Source: CAZDCD01 sp964503885 (GTDB lineage: Bacteria > Bacteroidota > Bacteroidia > Bacteroidales > UBA10428). From it: a stretch of DNA of 64,000 nt. A program made the translations under genes and the position numbers. The notes below the pieces were generated by a model. The model ran no database searches, was not told the origin of the DNA, and saw only the letters and a program-made list of their open reading frames with translations. Location of the stretch: assembly GCA_964503885.1 (NCBI GenBank), contig CAZDCD010000004.1:62001-126000 (forward strand), given 5' to 3'. Shown here one piece after another: positions 53,950 through 63,334 of the stretch (position 1 is the stretch's first letter; every line of letters starts with the position of its first letter).

Positions 53950-54405
53950 TTATTCGGAATCTTCCCTAACCAAGACGCCGTTTTCATAAATTCCGCTTGA
54001 ACTTTCTCCGCTCGCCCATATATAGGTTCCTTTACCGTGAAATCTATTCTCTTTGAAGTAGCCGGTATATTTGTCTCCGTTTGCATAAAAGTATATTCCA
54101 TACCCATCCTGGACACCTTTCTTCCATTCGCCGACATATTTTGCCCCGTCGGGCCATATAAATGTTCCCTGCCCGTGAAAATCATCGTTTGCCCACATTC
54201 CGTCATATGAAGAACCGTCTGACCCCTTAAGGGTGCCCCTCCCTTCGCGGAGTCCTTTTACGAAAGTACCCTCAAAAGTAAAGCCATTTGCATAAACGTA
54301 AATACCTTTGCCATCGTTACAATTTCCGGAAATGCACCCTGTTTTTTGTGAATAGCTCATCCCCGGAATGAATAACAGGATAAGTGACATTTTCAAAGCA
54401 GTCAT
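53950..54405 (-). CDS. Secreted MORN-repeat protein
   Basis: 151 aa. Short signal (to about residue 20, GMSYSQ) and then about five MORN repeats: GKGIYVYANGFTFEGTFVKG, GRGTLKGSDGSSYDGMW, GQGTFIWPDGAKYVGEWKKG, GYGIYFYANGDKYTGYFKEN, GKGTYIWASGESSSG. Such repeats contact membrane lipids or proteins. It lies 16 nt upstream of the sigma-factor gene on the same strand and may be the first gene of the sigma/anti-sigma/CHAT operon. Confidence 0.88.
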   Translation of the reverse strand: MTALKMSLILLFIPGMSYSQKTGCISGNCNDGKGIYVYANGFTFEGTFVKGLREGRGTLKGSDGSSYDGMWANDDFHGQGTFIWPDGAKYVGEWKKGVQDGYGIYFYANGDKYTGYFKENRFHGKGTYIWASGESSSGIYENGVLVREDSE

Positions 54406-54593
54406 AAATCAATATTTAATCAGATTATTGTACCCGAAAAATACTCAAATTATCAGATTTTCTGCATCAAAATCAAGAGTATTTTTAAGAGGCCGAACAT
54501 CTCAAATTACGAATTACCTATTAGTGATCAGGCCAAAGCCAATTTTACGGATATTATATTCGAAATGTTCAACAAAAATTAGTATGCTTCCTG

Positions 54594-55037
54594 CTAAATC
54601 CACCCCGTTCCGAACTGCCTCCATGGCCATGGTATTGCCCAAAGAATAAGCAGCAGGGCAATCAGGCAGAAAATACCGTAGGCTCTGAACTTTTGTGAAG
54701 AGCCGGTCGCTTTTTTTGCCCGGCTGTATCCTATCGTGATCAGGATAATGGCAATGATCATGGCTGCCGGATGCTCCACCAGAAAAAACCGCAGGATATT
54801 GATTTTCATGCTCTCAACGCCAAAGACGACTTTCGGGCTGATGAAATACAATACAAGTCCGAAAATAAGCTGAAGATGCGCAAAAATAACTGTGTACAAG
54901 CCCAGTTTCCGGTCGATATTTCTGTATTCTTTCCTGCCGGCCCACCTGATAATTGCATCGGTCAAAGAAATTACGAGGAAAAACAATAAAGCCCACCTGG
55001 TAAAAGAATGGACGTGTTTTAATGCAATATAAATCAT
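54594..55037 (-). CDS. Small four-helix membrane protein (cytochrome b-like family)
   Basis: 147 aa with four hydrophobic helices (near 13-30, 48-67, 85-105, 121-138). It starts IYIALKHVHSFTRWALLFF and contains HLQLIFGLVLYF and VEHPAAMIIAI; His in these helices could ligate haem or metal. It resembles a Bacteroidota family often labelled cytochrome B, but no redox partner is nearby. It is divergent from the FG-GAP lipoprotein. Confidence 0.7.
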   Translation of the reverse strand: MIYIALKHVHSFTRWALLFFLVISLTDAIIRWAGRKEYRNIDRKLGLYTVIFAHLQLIFGLVLYFISPKVVFGVESMKINILRFFLVEHPAAMIIAIILITIGYSRAKKATGSSQKFRAYGIFCLIALLLILWAIPWPWRQFGTGWI

Positions 55038-55168
55038 GAAGTGGTTTTTGTTATAGACTATTCAAAAATACATAGAACCTGAAAGAAAACCATTTTTCAA
55101 TGCCATATATTTTCAAATCTTTGTATCTTTTGGTGACAAACGATCGTATGTTATCCAAAAAGACCGGT

Positions 55169-56302
55169 ATGAAAAAGCATGTCGTATTTTTAATCGCCCT
55201 TTCATTGTTAGCCTTCGTTACCTGCGGGCAGCATTTTAAATTTAGTTATCACGTTATCGGAACAACAGAAGAAGAACTTCTGGGTCAATCCTCGCTGGTG
55301 GATATGGATAAAGACGGGGACCTTGATTTTGTAGTGGGTTCAAGCGGATTCTCTGTCTGGTGGTTTGAATACAAAGGGCCCGACAACTGGATCAGGCATA
55401 AGATCGGAGATGATGCACTTACAGATAAAGGAGGGGTCAGCATCGATGTGGACGGAGACGGGTGGACTGATCATGTTGCTGGCGGCTGCTGGTACCGGAA
55501 CACAGGTAATCCTTCAGAAGAATTTGAACGGTATGAAAACGGCGTGATCTATGCTTACGATATGATCGCAGGCGATATTAACCACGACGGGATAAACGAT
55601 ATTGTTGCACTGAGTGAACAGGAAGGATTATTCTGGTATGACTTTTCTTCAAATCCCAGGAAGAAGTGGAAAAAGTACAGGATCGGCGATGGGATTTCCG
55701 GGGGTATAGCACCATATGGGATTGCAGATATAGATAATGACGGCGATAACGATATTATACGGTCTAATGTGTGGTATGACAACCTTGAAGGTGATGGCAG
55801 CAAATGGGGAATTCACAGGACCATCAGTTATGTGGAAAGCATGGGGAAATATGCCTATTCATCAAGAATACAGGTCATAGACTGGGATAAAGATGGTGAC
55901 ATAGACCTTGTACAGGCTGACGCCAATATTCCTGACGGCAAGATTGCGTGGCATGCCAACAAAGACGGCAAAGGAATCAACTGGTTCACCCACAGCATCC
56001 AGAATACCACAGGTCAGGATTTACACAGCCTGTGTGTAGCCGATTTTGATAACGACGGCGATATGGATGTTTTTTCCGGAGGAGGTCCCAAGACAGCCGA
56101 TTTGCACAAACGATGTTTCATATGGGAAAATACCGACGGAATGGGGACTGAATGGAGCCAGCATGAGATCATTACCGACATTGAAAATTTTGATGCCGTG
56201 GCCGGAGATGTGGATGGCGATGGCGATATTGATATTTGCTCGAAACCCTGGAAAGGAAATAAACCTTACTATCTTCAGAATATGCTGGTGGAAGAAAAGT
56301 GA
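55169..56302 (+). CDS. FG-GAP/VCBS repeat lipoprotein
   Basis: 377 aa from ATG 55169 (MKKHVVFLIALSLLAFVTCGQ; lipobox AFVTC). Five or more calcium-binding beta-propeller repeats of the FG-GAP/VCBS type follow: VDMDKDGDLDFVVG, IDVDGDGWTDHVAG, GDINHDGINDIVAL, ADIDNDGDNDIIRS, ADFDNDGDMDVFSG, GDVDGDGDIDICS. It is the predicted ligand-binding part of a surface lipoprotein. The longer upstream frame is not used. A strong hairpin follows the stop after about 70 nt. Confidence 0.88.
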   Translation: MKKHVVFLIALSLLAFVTCGQHFKFSYHVIGTTEEELLGQSSLVDMDKDGDLDFVVGSSGFSVWWFEYKGPDNWIRHKIGDDALTDKGGVSIDVDGDGWTDHVAGGCWYRNTGNPSEEFERYENGVIYAYDMIAGDINHDGINDIVALSEQEGLFWYDFSSNPRKKWKKYRIGDGISGGIAPYGIADIDNDGDNDIIRSNVWYDNLEGDGSKWGIHRTISYVESMGKYAYSSRIQVIDWDKDGDIDLVQADANIPDGKIAWHANKDGKGINWFTHSIQNTTGQDLHSLCVADFDNDGDMDVFSGGGPKTADLHKRCFIWENTDGMGTEWSQHEIITDIENFDAVAGDVDGDGDIDICSKPWKGNKPYYLQNMLVEEK

Positions 56303-56372
56303 ACGGGGAAAGTAAAAAGTAATCGGTAAGCGCTGAATTGGCATGCGGCCCCGCTTTTGATGCCTGTCTGGC

Positions 56373-56398
56373 GCCTGCCTGTCTGCCGACAGGCAGGC
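56373..56398. repeat. CCTGCC-family hairpin between convergent genes
   Basis: Perfect 11-bp inverted repeat GCCTGCCTGTC/GACAGGCAGGC with a TGCC loop. It lies between the convergent FG-GAP and PrsW genes and could act as a bidirectional terminator, though no T run follows. The core is the same as at 11686 and 13638. Confidence 0.7.
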
Positions 56399-56425
56399 AA
56401 GCTTTGAACTTTGAACTTTTTCCGG

Positions 56426-57109
56426 TCACTCTATCTCCTCTTTCCGAAATTTCCAATGTGCATCATCAAGTGACAAAGCTTTCATTTTTCTAAGACCCAT
56501 GACATAAAAATAGATCACCAGGGGAATGAACAAAACCAACAACCTGGGATGCTGTGACATCAGAATGAAGTCATACATGCCGTGCATAAGGATGGGAACA
56601 AATAACGACAATCTCAGGTATCTTTGCCGGCTTTCAGGGTAAAATCTGGCCAGTCCGAAATAGTATCCCATAATAATACCAGCAATGGCATGCAACGGAA
56701 CAGCGGTGAATGCCCTGACCCATCCGGTTTCAGTTCCGAACCTGTAGACATAAAGCACATTTTCAAGTCCTGCAAATCCCAGAGATATAAACACCGCATA
56801 CACCATACCATCGAACTTCTCATTAAAATTTTTATTCTTCCAGAAAAGCAGGTACAGGGCTGCAAACTTGAACAATTCCTCGGTAAATGAGGCCACAACA
56901 AAGGCACTGTAGGCAGACTTATAATACCCGAAGAGTTGCGTGAATGCTGAGAGCAGCCTTTCTATGAAAACAACAGGTATGCAGATAAGAATTCCTGCGA
57001 GCAAGGCTCTTATCAGAAGATCAACCGGTTCTTTCTCATATTTATCACGGTAGTAAACATAAAAAGCGATGATAAAAACAGGTGCAAGGGAAAGAATAAC
57101 TAAATTCAT
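56426..57109 (-). CDS. PrsW-family intramembrane metalloprotease
   Basis: 227 aa with about seven membrane helices. Conserved residues are the E77-E78 pair in SFTEELFKF, E116 in GLENVLYV, H140 in PLHAIAG and H176 in LMHGMYDF, matching the PrsW/CPBP active-site order. PrsW enzymes cleave anti-sigma factors or other membrane proteins inside the bilayer; an anti-sigma factor gene lies 3 kb away, but no direct link is shown. Start ATG 57109, 8 nt after the upstream outer-membrane protein gene. Confidence 0.9.
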   Translation of the reverse strand: MNLVILSLAPVFIIAFYVYYRDKYEKEPVDLLIRALLAGILICIPVVFIERLLSAFTQLFGYYKSAYSAFVVASFTEELFKFAALYLLFWKNKNFNEKFDGMVYAVFISLGFAGLENVLYVYRFGTETGWVRAFTAVPLHAIAGIIMGYYFGLARFYPESRQRYLRLSLFVPILMHGMYDFILMSQHPRLLVLFIPLVIYFYVMGLRKMKALSLDDAHWKFRKEEIE

Positions 57110-57116
57110 GGATGGT

Positions 57117-57752
57117 CTACCAGTAGTAATTATCAATAAGAGAACGGTTCAATGGAGAATACATAAAAGGCTCTGTACCTGAATGGAAATTAACCTGTGC
57201 ACCAATGGTCAGGTTTTCCAGTATTTTAAAATCGAGTCCCATGGATACACCCTGAAAGGAATAATTGAGCGGAGCCGGGTCCTGCAATGAATAATATGTT
57301 GCGTTTATCTGTTTATATGCAATCCCCGAAAGGGTAAGCCGGTTGGTAATAAGGTAGGTTCCTTCAGAGAACAGGAATATTCCTGGAGTTCTTCCGGATG
57401 ACTGTGTGTTCCCATTGAATTCGGGTCCTGCCAGTTTCGAGACCGGGAAAGTATAGTTAATAACAGTTCCTATCCTGGTCTGAAATCTTGGAGAAATGTG
57501 ATATGTCCAGTTCGGAGCAACATACATACCTGAATAAGATCCGAAACTTCTGGAATATAGAAAATTCGATCCGACATCAAGATTGAAATCCCACTTCTTC
57601 AGAAAATTCGATTTATTTCCGGTTGGCGTAAAAAAACCATCGGTAGTGTCGCCGGAAGTTACCGGTGGCATCAGGTCAAATCCTGCCTGGCCGTATGTTG
57701 TATTCATTCCTGAAAGGATCAGGCACAGTATGACAACAAACCTGTATACCAT
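57117..57752 (-). CDS. Secreted outer-membrane protein, beta-barrel-like
   Basis: 211 aa. Signal peptide (VVILCLILSGMNTTYGQ) followed by alternating beta strands with aromatic ends (FNLDVGSNFLYSRSFGSYSGMYVAPNWTY, LTLSGIAYKQINATYYSLQ). The pattern suggests an eight-stranded outer-membrane barrel. No family is recognised. It is in a minus-strand run between rel and prsW (38 nt and 8 nt gaps), so it is probably co-transcribed with them. Confidence 0.7.
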   Translation of the reverse strand: MVYRFVVILCLILSGMNTTYGQAGFDLMPPVTSGDTTDGFFTPTGNKSNFLKKWDFNLDVGSNFLYSRSFGSYSGMYVAPNWTYHISPRFQTRIGTVINYTFPVSKLAGPEFNGNTQSSGRTPGIFLFSEGTYLITNRLTLSGIAYKQINATYYSLQDPAPLNYSFQGVSMGLDFKILENLTIGAQVNFHSGTEPFMYSPLNRSLIDNYYW

Positions 57753-57790
57753 TGAATCCTGAATTTAAAGACAAAGATAAAACTTTATTC

Positions 57791-60013
57791 TTAAACCGTG
57801 TATACCTCCTGCCTTTTAACATGCATAACCCCTTTAATTTTCGACAATCTGGCAATAAGAGAATCAAGGTGTCTGAGGTCGAGAACCATTAATTTCAGTT
57901 TTCCGTAAAAAATACCGTTATCCGTGTCCAGAGTTATGGATCTGAGTGCGACCTTGAATTCGCGCAGGATCACATCTGAGATGCTGTTCAGCAAACCCGG
58001 GGTATCGTCTCCCGAGATTGTAATATCCACCGGGAAAGACCTCATGCCGTCAGATTTATTCCATTGTACCTTCACTACCCGGTACCCATACCTGGAGATC
58101 ATTCTGGCCGCATTCGGACAATTGGTCCTGTGAATCTTAATGCCTTCAGCAACAGTTACAAATCCGAATATTTCATCACCAAATATGGGATTGCAGCATT
58201 TGGAAAGTTTATAATCGACATTGGAGACCTTGTCATCGATCAGAAGAAAATCTTCCGAAAATTTCACCCTGGATTCATTTTCAAATGATTTTTCATTGGA
58301 AACCGGGGCAACTTCCTCAGACTTTTTTTCGGTCTGATCTGTGGGAGCAGTCAGAAAATCTTTGATCTCGGCCGGATCGATCTTTTCAGTAGAAACCAGG
58401 TAATAAAGATCTTGAGCGATCTTCAGTTTATACTTTTTCAGCAGGCTCCGGATATGATCATCTGTAAAAGGGATCTTCCAGTTTTTAAACCGCCGTTTCA
58501 GGATTTCTTTGCCATTTTCTGCTTCCTTAAATTTCTCTTCATTTAATTTTTGCCGGATTTTGGATTTCGCCTTTGCGGTAACCACAACATTCAGCCAGTC
58601 CATTTTCGGAGTCTGGCTCTTGGAGGTTTGGATCTCCACATGGTCACCATTGTTAAGCACATGCCTTATGGGTACATTCTTTCCGTTGATTTTCGCACCG
58701 GTACAGGTTGATCCCAGGTTTGAATGAATATCGTATGCAAAATCAAGAACTGTTGCCCCGGCAGGAAATTTACGCAATTCTCCTTTTGGCGTAAACACAA
58801 ATATTTCCTTTGAATAGAGGCTCAGCTTAAAGTCATCGATAAATTCGGCTGCATCGCGCTGCGGTGCTTCGAGCACTTCCCTCACCTTCTGGAGCCACTC
58901 TTCAAGACCTTTCTCGCCTTCGATACCCTTATATTTCCAGTGGGCGGCAAAACCTTTTTCGGCGATCTCGTTCATTCTGGAGGACCGGATCTGAACCTCA
59001 ACCCATTTGCCGCCCGGGCCAATTACAGTGGTATGAAGCGACTCATACCCATTGGTTTTGGGCACTGAAATCCAGTCGCGTAACCGCAATGGGTTGGGTT
59101 GAAAAATATCAGTTACCAGGGAATACACTTTCCAGCAGTCTGATTTTTCACTTTTCGAATCGCTGTTCAGGATAATCCGTATGGCAAAAAGGTCGTAGAT
59201 ATCCTCAAATTCCACTTCCTTTCGCTTCATCTTATTCCAGATGGAATGAATTGATTTGGGACGGCCCTTGATCTCGAAATCAAAATGGTTTTTTCTCAGG
59301 GCCTCATCGATAGGTTTAATGAAGTCATCGATAAATACCTTGCGCGATTTCATGGTATCGGCAAGCTTTCTGGCTATCAGGTCGTAAGTTTTACGATCGG
59401 TATATTTCAGCGTCAAGTCTTCCATCTCGGATTTGATGATATACAAACCCAGACGATGAGCGAGAGGTGCATAAAGATATGTGGCGTCCGAAGCCAGCTT
59501 TACCTGGTATTCAACCGGCATATTTTTAACGGCTCTCATCAGACTTAGCTGTTCAGCCAGGCATATTAAGATCACCCGTAAATCTTTTGCAAGATTCAGT
59601 AAAAGTTTTCTCAGGTTTTCAGCATCAGAAGTCAGTAAAGCGGAACCAACAGCGGCAATTTTGGTTAACCCGCCGAAAATAATATTCACCGCATCGCCAA
59701 ATTCAGCGGCAATATTCAATCCTTCTATTGGCTTTACCAGTGAAGCTTTATAAAGGAACAAGCTTATTAGAGAAGAAATGCCGAGACCAATCTCTTTTAA
59801 AACAATGTCAGCAGAATCAAGCGAAGCGCTTATGGAAAGGTTACCGGTCATTTCTTTTGTGTTCCCGAGAGCAGAAACCATAATCCCGAACGCACGGTCG
59901 AGTTTCTCCCAGTTAACCTCTTTCTTGTTTTCATGCAAGACCCGTTTCAGGTCTGCATACCTTCCGGAAATGTCCGCGGGGAGTATATAATCTGCGGAAT
60001 CTTTCATACACAA
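57791..60013 (-). CDS. relA: (p)ppGpp synthetase of the RelA/SpoT family with degenerate HD hydrolase domain
   Basis: 740 aa long Rel. The N-terminal hydrolase domain has lost its metal site: the HD motif reads YK (LFLYKAS, 88-89), and the usual ADRLHNMR reads AEQLSLMR (about 153-160). The synthetase domain is intact (GRPKSIHSIWNKMKRK at 250-265, DIYDLFAIRII, NGYESLHTTVIGP). TGS (EIFVFTPKGELRKFPAGATVLDFAY), a zinc-finger-like region (SKCCNPIFGDEIFGF, HRTNCPNA) and a C-terminal ACT domain (about 655-735) follow. Prediction: synthesis only. A second, hydrolysing Rel/SpoT should exist elsewhere. Confidence 0.92.
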   Translation of the reverse strand: MCMKDSADYILPADISGRYADLKRVLHENKKEVNWEKLDRAFGIMVSALGNTKEMTGNLSISASLDSADIVLKEIGLGISSLISLFLYKASLVKPIEGLNIAAEFGDAVNIIFGGLTKIAAVGSALLTSDAENLRKLLLNLAKDLRVILICLAEQLSLMRAVKNMPVEYQVKLASDATYLYAPLAHRLGLYIIKSEMEDLTLKYTDRKTYDLIARKLADTMKSRKVFIDDFIKPIDEALRKNHFDFEIKGRPKSIHSIWNKMKRKEVEFEDIYDLFAIRIILNSDSKSEKSDCWKVYSLVTDIFQPNPLRLRDWISVPKTNGYESLHTTVIGPGGKWVEVQIRSSRMNEIAEKGFAAHWKYKGIEGEKGLEEWLQKVREVLEAPQRDAAEFIDDFKLSLYSKEIFVFTPKGELRKFPAGATVLDFAYDIHSNLGSTCTGAKINGKNVPIRHVLNNGDHVEIQTSKSQTPKMDWLNVVVTAKAKSKIRQKLNEEKFKEAENGKEILKRRFKNWKIPFTDDHIRSLLKKYKLKIAQDLYYLVSTEKIDPAEIKDFLTAPTDQTEKKSEEVAPVSNEKSFENESRVKFSEDFLLIDDKVSNVDYKLSKCCNPIFGDEIFGFVTVAEGIKIHRTNCPNAARMISRYGYRVVKVQWNKSDGMRSFPVDITISGDDTPGLLNSISDVILREFKVALRSITLDTDNGIFYGKLKLMVLDLRHLDSLIARLSKIKGVMHVKRQEVYTV

Positions 60014-60173
60014 TCAAAACAAAAATCAGCACCTATATTGATTGCAAAGGTAGTCAAACTCAGCTCTAAAACACCACTTTAACCCAAAATTGATCACGAT
60101 CGTGCGGGTGAATTCAACAACCGGAAGACAGGCTATGCAGAAGATGCACTGGTTTACCGGAGTGATGGAAGCC

Positions 60174-62126
60174 CTAGAGGTACCTCGAAACGGTCTGTAA
60201 AAGCTTATCGCGGGTTATGGGTTTGGCCAGGTAATCGTTACAACCCGCTTTGGTATATATCACCTTATCTTCCTCCATGGCATATGCAGTCTGGGCAATT
60301 ACAACAATATTGTTGTCCAGCGATTTGATAATCCTGGTGGCTTCAATACCGTTCATTTCAGGCATTTTAATATCCATCAGTACAATATTTATTTCCGGAT
60401 TCGACTTAACAGCCTCAACCGCTTCCCTGCCGTTCCTGGCATGGATTATCATTGCGTTGGTCTTTGACAATGCAGCTTTCAGATACAGAAAATTTGTTTC
60501 CTCATCTTCAGCAATCAGGATGGTTTTATCCTGCCAGTCGAATGATGAAACACCATTTGTTTTTTCGGATTTTTCCGATATGTTTGCCTTATTATGCGGG
60601 AGAGTGAAGAAAAATCTTGATCCTGTGTTTTCGGCAGATATAACTTCAATATTACCACCCAACAATTCTACCAGAGCTCTTGAAATGGAAAGGCCAAGCC
60701 CTGTACCTCCTGTATTCTTTATCATTTTATTTGGTAATTGTCTGAAACGCTCAAAAATAATACTTTTATCCTTTTCAGAAATACCAATTCCCGAATCTTC
60801 AACATAGAATTCCAGTTTTTCATCAAATAGTTTCTTGTAGCCAATGGTAATAAATCCCTGACGAGTGAATTTAAATGCGTTGTTTAACAGGTTTATCAAT
60901 ACCTGACGGAGCCTGTTTTCGTCGGATAGCACAAGGCAATCGGTACCCGGGAATCCTTTTTTGCACGAAAAAACGATTTCTTCAGGACAACCGGAAGAAT
61001 AATACATATACAATTCCTCCAGCATTCTGTTAATATTCACAGGCATGAGATTAACCGTCAGCTGATCTGCTTCGATCTTTGAAATATCGATGATATCATT
61101 AATCAGGTTTACGAGCTGGTTACCATTTTTTTCAATGATTTCAATGTATTTGCTCCGTTCATCAACTGTTAACCTTTTTTCTTTCAGCAATTCGGTAAAT
61201 CCCAGTATTGCATTCATCGGTGTTCTGATCTCGTGGCTCATATTTGCCAGAAATGCCGATTTGAGCTTGTCGGCTTCTTCAGCGTGTAGCTTGGCTTCTA
61301 TCAGTTCCAATTCTTTTTTCTTAAGCTCACTAATGTCTTCGAGTGAAATAAGCAGAAATTCCTCACTGCTCAACCGTATCCTTTCAAATGAATAAAATCC
61401 GTTGCAAATCTCTCCATTCTGATTTAGAAAATTTACTTCATATTTTGCTCCACTATTATCCCTGCTAAATTTTTGGATGAACCTCGAATCGATATTATTT
61501 CCTGTATACAACGATATTTCATCGGGTGTTTTATTCAGCATATCGTTCCTGCTAATGCCCAGGGTCTGTATAAAAACCTTATTGACATCCACAAATTTGA
61601 AATCCTTTTCAGAAACAATAGCCATAGAAGCGGGACTTAGTTGAAACGATTTGAAAAATTTCTCCTCACTTTCAATAAGTTCATTCTCAATTTTCTTTTT
61701 AAATGTAATATCATGTACTATTGAATACAATAACTGCCTGTCATTAATGAATATCGGACTGGAATAAACTTCTATGTCTCGTACCTCACCATTTTTCAAC
61801 CGATGTCTGAACGAAAACCTCTTTCGCTTTTCCTCTATAGCTTTGGCTATATCGGACTTTAATTCATTCCATGATAACGTGTTTAAATCTGAAATTTTTA
61901 AGGTGAGAAGCTCACGATAATTATATCCGTAAAACTTGCATGCTGCAGGATTTGCATCGAAAATCCCACCGTCTTCGGGATTAATAATGAGCATAATGGC
62001 ATGATTGTTCTTAAAGAGGCTCTTATAGATCTCCTCCTGGCGAATTCCGGTAAGGCCTGATCTTTTTCCCATACTGCTTTTTGAGAGGATTTGCCCTGGT
62101 TTTTTTCTGAACTTGATAGCCGCCAT
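60174..62126 (-). CDS. Hybrid sensor histidine kinase (PAS-PAS-HisKA-HATPase-receiver)
   Basis: 650 aa without membrane helices, so it senses inside the cell. Two PAS domains (about 30-145 and 150-268; DANPAACKFYGY, FVDVNKVFIQTLG). HisKA with phospho-His H298 in ANMSHEIRTPMNAI. The ATPase has N (NNAFKF), G1 (VEDSGIGI) and G2 (GGTGLGLSISRALVELLGG) boxes. The C-terminal receiver (about 525-650) has IAEDEETN, phospho-Asp in VLMDIKMPEMNG and YLAKPITR. It could pass phosphate through an Hpt protein such as the one at 2094, but this is conjecture. Confidence 0.93.
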   Translation of the reverse strand: MAAIKFRKKPGQILSKSSMGKRSGLTGIRQEEIYKSLFKNNHAIMLIINPEDGGIFDANPAACKFYGYNYRELLTLKISDLNTLSWNELKSDIAKAIEEKRKRFSFRHRLKNGEVRDIEVYSSPIFINDRQLLYSIVHDITFKKKIENELIESEEKFFKSFQLSPASMAIVSEKDFKFVDVNKVFIQTLGISRNDMLNKTPDEISLYTGNNIDSRFIQKFSRDNSGAKYEVNFLNQNGEICNGFYSFERIRLSSEEFLLISLEDISELKKKELELIEAKLHAEEADKLKSAFLANMSHEIRTPMNAILGFTELLKEKRLTVDERSKYIEIIEKNGNQLVNLINDIIDISKIEADQLTVNLMPVNINRMLEELYMYYSSGCPEEIVFSCKKGFPGTDCLVLSDENRLRQVLINLLNNAFKFTRQGFITIGYKKLFDEKLEFYVEDSGIGISEKDKSIIFERFRQLPNKMIKNTGGTGLGLSISRALVELLGGNIEVISAENTGSRFFFTLPHNKANISEKSEKTNGVSSFDWQDKTILIAEDEETNFLYLKAALSKTNAMIIHARNGREAVEAVKSNPEINIVLMDIKMPEMNGIEATRIIKSLDNNIVVIAQTAYAMEEDKVIYTKAGCNDYLAKPITRDKLLQTVSRYL

Positions 62127-62191
62127 ATTGGATAATAGTGCGTAGTCTACCTAAATTTAAATAAACTTTTCCAATTCATTGATACTCAAAC

Positions 62192-63109
62192 TCATTTAAT
62201 TTCTTCCAGGTTGTACGGGGTCATCTGATAAACATAGTAATTCAACCAGTTATAATACAACAGATTAGCGTGACTTTTCCAGCGTACTTTTGGCATTTTG
62301 GAGGGATCATCGTTAGGAAAATAGTTTTTAGGAATGCTGATTTGTAGGCCTTTTTTGATGTCCCTTTCATACTCATCTTTCAGTGTTGCAGGATCATATT
62401 CAGAGTGCCCGGTCACAAAAATCTGTCGTCCGTCCCTGGTCATGACCATATAAACACCTGCTTCATCCGATTCGGATACGATAATAAGATCCTTTACCCT
62501 TGCAATATCTTCTTTTCTGATTTCGGTATACCGTGAGTGAGGAGCCTGAAATTCCTCGTCGAATCCCCTGATGAGCGGAATTTTCGAATCGCTGATAGTA
62601 TGATGGAACACTCCGAACATTTTTTTCTGAAGGGGATATTTCGGTATTTTGTAATAATGGTATAAGCCGGCCTGTGCACCCCAGCAGATGAACATCGTGG
62701 ATGTCACATTTGTCTTTACCCAATCCATAATATCCTTTAGCTCTTCCCAATAATCTACCTCCTCAAAATCCAGGTGTTCAATGGGTGCACCGGTGATGAT
62801 CATTCCATCGAATTTCCTCGATCTGATCTCGTCGAAGGTTTTATAGAACGACCGCAGATGCTCGATGGGTGTATGCTTTGAAATATGCTCACGGGTATGA
62901 AGAAGGTTCACTTCAACCTGCAGGGGTGTATTCGATAGAAGCCTGAGAATATGTGTTTCCGTGGTGATTTTAAGAGGCATCAAGTTCAGGATTACAATTT
63001 GCATCGGCCTGATGTCCTGATGGGTAGCTCTTGTCTCACGCATCAGAAATACATTTTCTTCCAGAAGAATATCAAATGCAGGCAGTTTATCGGGAATATT
63101 TAATGGCAT
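62192..63109 (-). CDS. metA: Homoserine O-acetyltransferase, MetA family
   Basis: 305 aa. MetA acylates homoserine for methionine synthesis. Catalytic C142 (FICWGAQAG), H235 and E237 (VTGHSEYDP) are at the canonical positions. Residue 111 is Glu (TGAPIEHLDFEEV); in this family Glu111 marks acetyl-CoA and Gly marks succinyl-CoA use, so the product is O-acetylhomoserine despite the common succinyltransferase label. The start at 63109 gives the family N-terminus MPLNIPDKLPAF; the longer frame adds ten residues not found in homologues. Confidence 0.95.
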   Translation of the reverse strand: MPLNIPDKLPAFDILLEENVFLMRETRATHQDIRPMQIVILNLMPLKITTETHILRLLSNTPLQVEVNLLHTREHISKHTPIEHLRSFYKTFDEIRSRKFDGMIITGAPIEHLDFEEVDYWEELKDIMDWVKTNVTSTMFICWGAQAGLYHYYKIPKYPLQKKMFGVFHHTISDSKIPLIRGFDEEFQAPHSRYTEIRKEDIARVKDLIIVSESDEAGVYMVMTRDGRQIFVTGHSEYDPATLKDEYERDIKKGLQISIPKNYFPNDDPSKMPKVRWKSHANLLYYNWLNYYVYQMTPYNLEEIK

Positions 63110-63138
63110 AGTATTGCTTCCTTTTTTAAAACCGGCCA

Positions 63139-63146
63139 CAAAAATA
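63139..63146 (-). promoter_or_regulatory. -7 box for metA
   Basis: Read on the minus strand this is TATTTTTG (TAnnTTTG), 29 nt before the metA ATG. No -33 TTTG is seen at the usual spacing and no SAM riboswitch fold was recognised in the 225-nt upstream region. Confidence 0.45.
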
Positions 63147-63334
63147 GCAATATTGATCTTTATAATCCATATTCCGGACCGGAACTTTCAGCAAAATTGG
63201 GTGATTGTGTGATTAAGATAATAAGCAACCACTTTTGATGATTATAAAAAAATCAAATACTTGATAACCTCCTAATCACATAATCACTGTCAGAATAGTG
63301 TATACGAAATACAGCCAGCTTTTTTCGCCCTGGA

